DNA from: Gnetum montanum
Taxonomy: Eukaryota; Streptophyta; Gnetopsida; Gnetales; Gnetaceae
DNA: 64,000 nt
Direction: 5' to 3'
Assembly: GCA_015680685.1 (NCBI GenBank)
Contig: MNCI01035854.1
Span: forward strand, 539,981 to 603,980
The notes under the pieces were generated by a model, which was not told the origin of the DNA, made no database searches, and saw only the letters and a program-made list of their open reading frames with translations. Positions 57,101-64,000 of the stretch are shown piece by piece. Positions within the stretch are counted from its first letter, which is position 1. Each line of letters starts with the position of its first letter. The position numbers and the translations under genes were made by a program.

Positions 57101-60100
57101 TAGGAATAATGAAATGAATCTCAAATATGGAAACCACTCAAGCTATAGGAAAGTGACTTTGAAACTGCACCTAAACAAGAGTTTGGAAGGCCAGAAATAC
57201 TTTCTCGAGGTCACTAACACTTGCAAAGTTTTGACAAACGGTACACAAACACTTGCAAAGTTCTGACAAATGGTACACACAGAACGAAGGTGCTGAAGGT
57301 GGACAACATATGGTTTGAAAATTATCCATAATGGGACAATTAGTTTGACTTCATAATGGGGTCGTGACAGGTCAATACTCTTTTATTTCTACTTTCGAAC
57401 CTTCACTATCAATACTCTAACCATACGCAAATACAACAGACTGACTATTAAGACAATCAGGAAACAGAGAAACAGGAAGCTTTTCTGAAACTGGGGGAGT
57501 TTTCTTCCCCCAGAATGCCTACAACCCAAGATAGCAATATTTCTGTAAACACAGAATATAGGAAGAAGTAATTTGTGATCCAACTAGCAAAAAAGAGATA
57601 AAGTAGTGAAAAGTCCCAGATTTATTCCCCCTATAGGCCTAACTCTAGCTTAAAAAAAAGGGGCAGCCACCTGAAAGACGTTTGGCTTCTGCTCATCCAC
57701 TGAGCATCCCAAAACCCTGCCTTGGCAAGATGAGCATTGGACCTATGAGTGATAATCCTTTTATACATCAAATTCTATTTGATTACTTAAAAAAATATAA
57801 AAAAATCTTGACTTTTAAAAAAATAAATTTATTTTTGAAAATGTCCAAATGGCAAATTTTTGTTTCAAAATGCATATCTCACATAGAAAGTAAAATGACA
57901 TTAGTAATCTTATAGTTAAAAACTTTGGTTCAAGTTTCATAATCTTAAAATAACAAGAAAACGTATCACAAGCATATCTCATATTAAAATCTTTGATTGC
58001 TACCCAGAAATAAGAATTCTTAAGTATAAGACCTATAATACAAACACGGATCAGTGACAAAAGCACTAAAATTAAATCATCTAACAAATGATTTAGTACA
58101 ATAGTTCAACATGACCGCAAACCAGTTCCATGCTAAATATCATATGATATCTTGACTACATAATAGTCTTTAAAGTGAAAGGCAATACCTGTGGCTTGTC
58201 AAACTGAAAAGTTGACTTCCCTGCTCAACATCCCAAATCTTAATTGTGGAATCAAATGATGCACTGTCACAAAAAGAATTTCAGAATAACAAATAAACCA
58301 CATCATCATACTAAACATTGCTAATTAAAACATAACCCTAAACACATGCTAGAACAAACACCCAGCAGTTGTTCTCTCATTTAAATTAGCAAACACATTT
58401 CTGAAGCAGAGAATATATACTGAGATAACTGTCTAAGCTTCATAAGAAATGTTTTCTTCAACATGTCATTTTGAAACTACGAAGAAACTAAGTACAATTC
58501 TACCTCTATTAGGCACAGCCACACATCTTTAAAAAACTTATACAACTGCTCCCACACCTGATAACATAAGTCTATTATTCAAATTGTGAGTATGCGCAAA
58601 TATTACCTTGCCAACACTAGAGGTTGATTGGGATTGTTTGTGCCAGGACCAGTAGGGCTCCACTTTATTGTATATATTTGCTAAAAAGAATTACAAACGT
58701 CAGGAAAAATTTTAAAAACCTGACCCAAAAGAAAAATTGTGCTGCTTCTACCAGGTCACTTAATACCTTTGTATGTTCTCTAAGATCATGAAGACATCTA
58801 TCCTGTCTCATGCTCCATATCTGCAAAACTCATGTTGAATTCTGTTAAAATATAAATTCAATTAGCAACTTCAACAAATAGTACATCTAAATGTATTGGA
58901 TCCTTACCTTTGCTGTAAAATCATCTGAACATGAAGCAAGTAATTGCCCACTGGGGTCCCATTTGATGGCATTGACTTCATCCTGAAATTTTTTATTGCA
59001 AAGTGGTGGTTTTAAGTAACAAGCTGGAATTAAAAAAAGTCTCATGGAGATGGCACAAAAAGGAAGCCAGCCAATTATATGAGACCAATCATATTTGAGA
59101 AAATGCATAAAGACCGATTAAGTTAAAGTCTGATTATCATTAATAGCACCCAGCACAATAACCTGATGCCCTGCAAATGCTTTGATAGGCCTTGATTCCC
59201 CAAGCTTGCAAACATATATCATTTTATCAGTTGAACAGGTGGCAAAAGAAATATTATTCCTCCAATCAACATCAAGGGTGGGTGCTGCATAACAATTAAA
59301 ATCAACAATTAGTCGTACTGTCTACAAACTGTGAATGAAGGAACATATACAAGTCAGTAAAATGCAATAAACCTGAATGAAATTCAAACGGCTGCTTGCA
59401 GTCGCCTGTCTTTGCATCCCAGACTATAGCAGTTTTATCAACACTACCACTGAGAAGATAGTCTCCCTTCTTGTTCCATTTAAGGGAGAATATCGGACCT
59501 TTGTGCTTGTTGAGAGTATTCCTTAATTCACCTGGGAAACCAAAAACATATAAAGATAATCTACAAATTGCTCATTATCATATATGATTCATCAAATCTT
59601 CTACATGCGAATTTACAAAACCATTCCCCCCACCAAAACAGAAAAAAATCAACATAGATATTTAAACCATGGAGATCTATCCTCAAATTCCATAAATCAA
59701 TAAAGCGATACAGAAAGGCTCATGGATATAGGATATCCGGTATCTAGAGATATATGCCTCTATATTACATAACCAATGCATGTCTGATCCTACAGCAGTG
59801 TAAAACAACAGGATCTAAGAAAAGATTACGCAGCAAGATGTAGTCCATGCACCAAGACGACTACATTATTGTAACAAATTAAGGTTATCCCACCTAACTT
59901 TGGCTTTCAAACACCCATCACTGAACATTTCTGGGCACATGAATTTTTGAATTATCGATTTTACTCGTACAGTTCACTTAACAGCAAAAATGTAAAACAT
60001 ATCCAAGCATCTTTCTAGGTGGTAGAAGTAAGACGGAATTCTCAACAGGGTGACAGTAGTGGATAAAGATGATGTTCCAAATCTGGGTGCAAATCATCTT

Positions 60101-62276
60101 GGTAAAAAAGATCATGACTATTAATTACGAGACAACTGCATATCAAAATAAACATCAAAGCTAGGCTGATATATAAGAAATCCTTATGAATGAAAGGTAC
60201 AACGGCATGGTTATCAACTGAGTGCAATGGTAAAAAGAAATGGCAACCTAAGGATTTGTTTGATAATACAAGCTACATCATAAGTGAAATATACAGCCTC
60301 ACAAAATTACTTTGATCAACCTCCACCTTACACAACATTTAAAACTACTACATCTTTAGAAAATCATGAAAATCGATGTTTTTAATATCAATAATGTGCA
60401 TTAGAAAATTCCTTAAAATATATAGGAACTAGCATTTTCATAAAAAGGACCTCACCATCTCTACTCCAAATCCTTGCTTGCCCATCATAGGACCCTGTTG
60501 CAAGTAATGTCCCTTCTCCCTGTATAAACCAGAAAAAAATAAGGGGAGGAAATGCAATGCTGTGATTTTTTTGAAACCAAAAATGTCTCCAGAAAGCAAT
60601 ACCGCTTACATTCCAATCAAGTGTGGTTACATCTTTGCTCTTCTCATTTGATCTTTTAAAATGTTTTAACACTACACCTTTCGGTGTTCCTCCCTGAAAT
60701 GCTTGGCCACAAGGACCCTCAGGTATTGCCCAAATTCGAGCAGTTGAATCTCCTGATCTGCAATGAATGCAAATACCCTTTCATTATGGTAAATGAACTG
60801 AAAGGAAATAAATCAAATACAGAGAAACAACACTTTAAACATTAAAAACATTCATGACAACACAACACTGTCCATGATCGTAAGTACAAACACATATTCT
60901 ATGGAATATACTGTAAACAATTCTACCACAAATAACCCAGCTGATAGAACAAACATCATGAAACATCATTCAATTTTTATACCTAATATGTGCATACTCA
61001 TAAAATAATTTCAAGGGGATGTTCTTCTCAGCTTACCCTGAAGCAAGCAATGAACTTGTAGGGCTCCATGCACATATGAAAACCTGAAAAACAGGTAGCA
61101 AACCTAAAAATTATTTGCATTCTTAAAATTTGTCTTTGCTCAATAAAAAACTACAAAAGCTAACCTCAGATGTGTGCCCTTCCAAGATAGTTACATCAGA
61201 ACTTTGTATTTCATTAAATGCGGAGGATGAAGTTGAAGCAGATATATCCATTGGCTCAGGACCTGTGGAAGATGATTACAGCAAGTCTAAATATCAATAT
61301 TTTAGATGAACAAAGTAAGTATCAAATACAATCATGATAAAATAATTGAACCACAACATGATTTTTGTGAACTATGTAGATTTTAACATAGACTAGCAAA
61401 ATCAAATTACAAACTTAGTATGCCTCTAAAAAGGGAGCAAATCCAACAAATTACTACCATGAACATATTAGAAACATGTTATTCACAGTGAAATCAAGAT
61501 AAATTAGCGACAGAGCATAACTCGCCTGATGCAATTCTTGGTTCTTCAACCTTGGTATTCTTCTTCTCTTCACGATCTTTATCTTTCTCTTTGTCAAACT
61601 GCAACACTGGCTTGCTTGCAGGCACTCTTGGTTCATCCAGCTTTACCTTTTTCTCTTCTCGATCTCTATCTTTTTCTTTCTCAATATGTTCATCATGTTC
61701 TTTCTCTTTCTCCTGCTCCTTCTCCTTCTCTTTTTCCCGTTCTCTTTCTTTCTCTTTTTCTAACTTTTCCCTTTCACGATCTCTTTCCTTCTCCTTTTCC
61801 TGCCTTTCCTTTTCTTTCTCTTTCTCTCGTTCTCTCTCCTGCTCTAGATCCCATTCAAGTTCTTTTTCTTTCTCTTTCTCCTTTTCTCTTTCTTTTTGTT
61901 TTGCCTGTTCAAACTTCTCTCTTTTCTCTTTTATGATTTTCCTCAACTCATCAACATCTTTTGTTATCAAATCCATAGGTTGCAAAAAAGAAAAATCACC
62001 TTCATCATCTGCTCCATCCTAACATAGGCAAAAAGAAAATAAAACAAAATGAATTTTCCAAAATGAATTGCCCGCTAGTTAACTGTAAATTGCCATCAGA
62101 AAACAAAGAAAAAATCAAGCTCAGTATTACATCTGATATGTTTGCCTCTAACTCCAAAAATTGCAAGCCTTTCTGGACAAATGTCACTAAAGCACCTGGC
62201 GGTACCCGATTGCCGTCAATAGCACTTTTATGAATGCCTGCTTCATATCCTAATGTGAATGCAGCATGGATAAATC
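54114..62276 (-). CDS. HOS15: HOS15-like LisH/WD40 protein, first exon outside window
   Basis: Thirteen exons on the minus strand join in frame: 62276-62131, 62018-61526, 61262-61165, 61083-61037, 60757-60610, 60519-60456, 59531-59373, 59284-59163, 58982-58908, 58820-58767, 58680-58607, 58263-58189 and 54333-54114 (stop at 54114). They give 591 residues, plus about 20 expected from exon 1; Arabidopsis HOS15 is about 613. The first part ([15 protein letters not shown]) is the end of a LisH motif, followed by a Lys/Glu/Arg-rich helix and a WD40 propeller with blades such as [19 protein letters not shown] and the end [20 protein letters not shown] then [11 protein letters not shown]15 is the plant TBL1-like protein that links CUL4-DDB1 ubiquitin ligase and histone deacetylases in cold, immunity and flowering control. 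All introns are GT-AG except one GC-AG (61525). No frame damage is seen. Confidence 0.93.
54334..58188 (-). other. Last intron of HOS15 (3.9 kb)
   Basis: No gene is supported within it. A perfect polymerase III B box (ggttcgattcc, 56158-56168) without a convincing A box hints at an old SINE. An imperfect 32-bp duplication lies at about 57219-57282 (acacttgcaaagttttgaca). The rest is AT-rich. Confidence 0.6.
61524..61525 (-). promoter_or_regulatory. GC splice donor of a HOS15 intron
   Basis: The exon end reads gcatcag/gcgagtt on the sense strand. No GT donor nearby keeps the frame into the next exon (GPEPMD). Strong agreement of the other donor bases with the consensus (CAG/GCRAGT) is typical of GC-AG introns. 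Confidence 0.75.
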
Positions 62277-64000
62277 CTGCAAATTCGAATGCCATAAATT
62301 CACTGAAAAAGTAAACTTCAAAAACAATAAAACTACACAATTAATGAGTACTAACTTAGGATGCCATTCTCATAATTGAATAAAGTGCTTCTCTAAAATT
62401 TATGGAAGCCATTTACAACAAATAAAATATTTTTAAAAATTTGATGTCATGATTTTAAAAAATCATAAGAAGTTTAAAAGCTCAAGGAAGCATCTGGTTT
62501 TCCTCAGAAAAGGTGGTGACTATAGCATCCTGAAGATGTGCTGTCAACTGAAGAACCAGACAATTATGTAAATCAATTTGCTTCCCATAACCCTCAATAA
62601 TTGTAAATATTAAATTTATATAACCACAATAAAAAAAGACTGAAAATTTCAACAGAGGTGCAAATCCATGACCCATGACCCATGACCCATAGCTTTTAAA
62701 ACAAGAATCCAAGAATTTCAATGACTGCTCATTTGGATAGGTGTGCTGTGCTGTCTGCTCTCTCTACATAGACTGCATGTACAACCTCTTAAGCTATGAA
62801 ACTTGTTTAAAACAAGAATAAAATATTTGAGGGTTAATGCTTCTTACACTCTGAAACCATACTAGTTTCGAATCCTTTCTAGATGAAAACTATGGATGGG
62901 AGATGTTATATATAAGCAACTTTGCAAAACTCTGTCGCAAATATTATTATTATTATTAGAACTTTTTTAAAATCTGATAACCTTATGGCTTTTTTAAAAA
63001 AATCATTTTTCATTTTGTAGTATTTGTTATATGTTTTAGTATTTTTTATTTTGTAGTATTTGTTATTTGTTTTAGACTTATTAATTAATTATAAGAAGAA
63101 ATGCTATAGAAAAGCATGAAGGGTGGAAAATGCCAAATTTGTAAGGAAACATTAACGAATTAATGATAAGGTTATGAATTCATTTATTAATGAGTTTTGT
63201 TTTTCATGTTGTAAGTTGATAATTGTAGGGAATTGAACTCATCGCCTCATGCATATGATTTAAAAAAGAAAGAGATTATATCATCTTCTATTGTTCATTA
63301 TTTTGGCTATGAAGGCCCACCATCCTTTGTTGATTTCTAAGCCTCCATCTCTGTTCCCATTATTAGGGTGCAGCTTGATCTCTATAGATTCTCTGATTTT
63401 TCTTTCTAGATAATTTTCTATCTTGGCTACAACTTTGCATATATGTAATTGCCAGGTGTGTTTAGTTTCCTTTTTTAAGAAACCCTTAATATGTTCTACC
63501 AAAGGGGATTTTTCAAAATATTATGTTTTATGCCTTTTTCATGTTCTTTAAGTCTGGTAAGGATGCTTTTTCCACTTTCTCCAATGTATACTTCTCTACA
63601 AGAGTATTCTAGTTGATAAACTCCTTTACAATCAAGAATAAACCGTCCAACGTAATAAAATTTTCAATAATATAGTATTAAATGCATGCAATTGTTAATG
63701 TAGATAAAAACTTTAAAAAATACTAAACGTCTAATCACTATGCAATAATTCAGAATAATAAGATATGTTAGTGCCTTGGTGTTTGAAACAGTTCTAATTT
63801 GTCAAGACTTTCATGTTGCGAGAAACATAAAATCCAAGTTGTCAAAACTTTCTTGGCCATTTAAACACGAAAAAACATAAAAAAGGTGCTACCCTGAGAA
63901 AAATACTTAAATATACCAACAAGATTGTGAATTCATAACTTCAAGTAAGTTCAAGAAGCTCCAACGCAAATGAAAAGTTTCCCATTCAACCATTAATTTT
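62277..64000 (-). other. First intron of HOS15 (part), no exon 1 found
   Basis: I looked for the expected end of exon 1 (a segment like FRYLQES before the codon split at 62276) and found none, so exon 1 lies beyond 64000. A direct repeat of ttttgtagtatttgttat type sits at about 63015-63075. A Penelope endonuclease fragment occupies 63281-63648. Confidence 0.6.
63281..63648 (-). pseudogene. Penelope-like element GIY-YIG endonuclease fragment
   Basis: The minus strand encodes, from 63648, GRFILDCKGVYQLEYSCREV, then YIGESGKSILTRLKEHEK, and after a frameshift near 63500 VEHIKGFLKKETKHTWQLHI, ending with RKIRESIEIKLHP and NRDGGLEIN. This is the order of a GIY-YIG nuclease of EN-bearing Penelope retroelements: VY...YIG, the Arg-x3-His/Glu helix, the Glu of RESIEI, and the family ending NRDGG. 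The reverse transcriptase part is missing. Such elements are rare in plants but reported in conifers. The fragment lies within an intron of HOS15, in the same orientation. Confidence 0.72.

Noticed and set aside
61529-62022. Long + strand frames rich in Ser, Phe and Leu
   Set aside because: They are antisense shadows of the Lys/Glu/Arg-rich linker exon of HOS15.
62482-62721. Possible HOS15 exon 1 (79-codon frame ending TTFSEENQMLP)
   Set aside because: It has no resemblance to the LisH N terminus and no donor in the phase needed at 62276.

Overview
The window is a piece of a large plant genome, most likely a conifer or another gymnosperm. It has two parts: about 47 kb of nested LTR retrotransposons (1-47202) and about 17 kb of single-copy sequence with two recognisable host genes (47203-64000). 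Plant identity rests on the two genes (a USE1-type SNARE and a HOS15-type LisH/WD40 protein with plant splice sites) and on Athila- and Tat/Ogre-type Ty3/gypsy elements. The conifer guess rests mainly on a GIY-YIG endonuclease fragment of a Penelope-like element at 63281-63648, a type known from conifers, and on the old, deep nesting.

The repeat block can be unpacked by its target-site duplications. All elements lie on the minus strand. E1 (Athila-like) is outermost: pol and gag remnants at 204-5149, then its PBS (46388-46405) and 5' LTR (46407-47202) on the far side. E2 (same family) inserted about 30 bp inside the E1 PBS and spans 5155-46368, flanked by cacac. E3 (Tat/Ogre-like, 18 kb, 10923-28990, flanked by gttag) sits in E2 just downstream of its integrase. 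E4 (10 kb, 35806-45959, flanked by gaagg) sits in the 5' LTR of E2 and carries gag and protease but no reverse transcriptase or integrase. The end of a fifth, Tat-type LTR covers 1-203. Every retroelement reading frame is broken by stops or frameshifts.

The most unusual object is inside E3. Between protease and reverse transcriptase lies a cassette of about 5 kb on the opposite (+) strand, 17909-22680. It has a TATA box, at least eight exon blocks, seven of whose introns have frame-keeping consensus junctions, an acidic repeat, a coiled-coil-like C-terminal part, a stop codon and an AATAAA signal. It looks like a spliced antisense gene carried by the retrotransposon, here decayed. Arrays of a short repeat (core TTTAAGGTC-tagcGGACC) bracket the cassette. 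A good sense-strand splice acceptor precedes the reverse transcriptase, so an Ogre-like intron may contain the antisense gene.

Two stretches bounded by single N bases (10964-11311 and 39395-39571) are inverted relative to their partner sequence and are probably assembly faults. The gene part holds USE1 on the + strand with an uninterrupted coding region (50192-50929), and HOS15 on the - strand, with thirteen exons from 62276 down to 54114, the first exon lying beyond the window. Intergenic and intronic DNA here carries several perfect short tandem duplications and a tRNA-derived SINE head.
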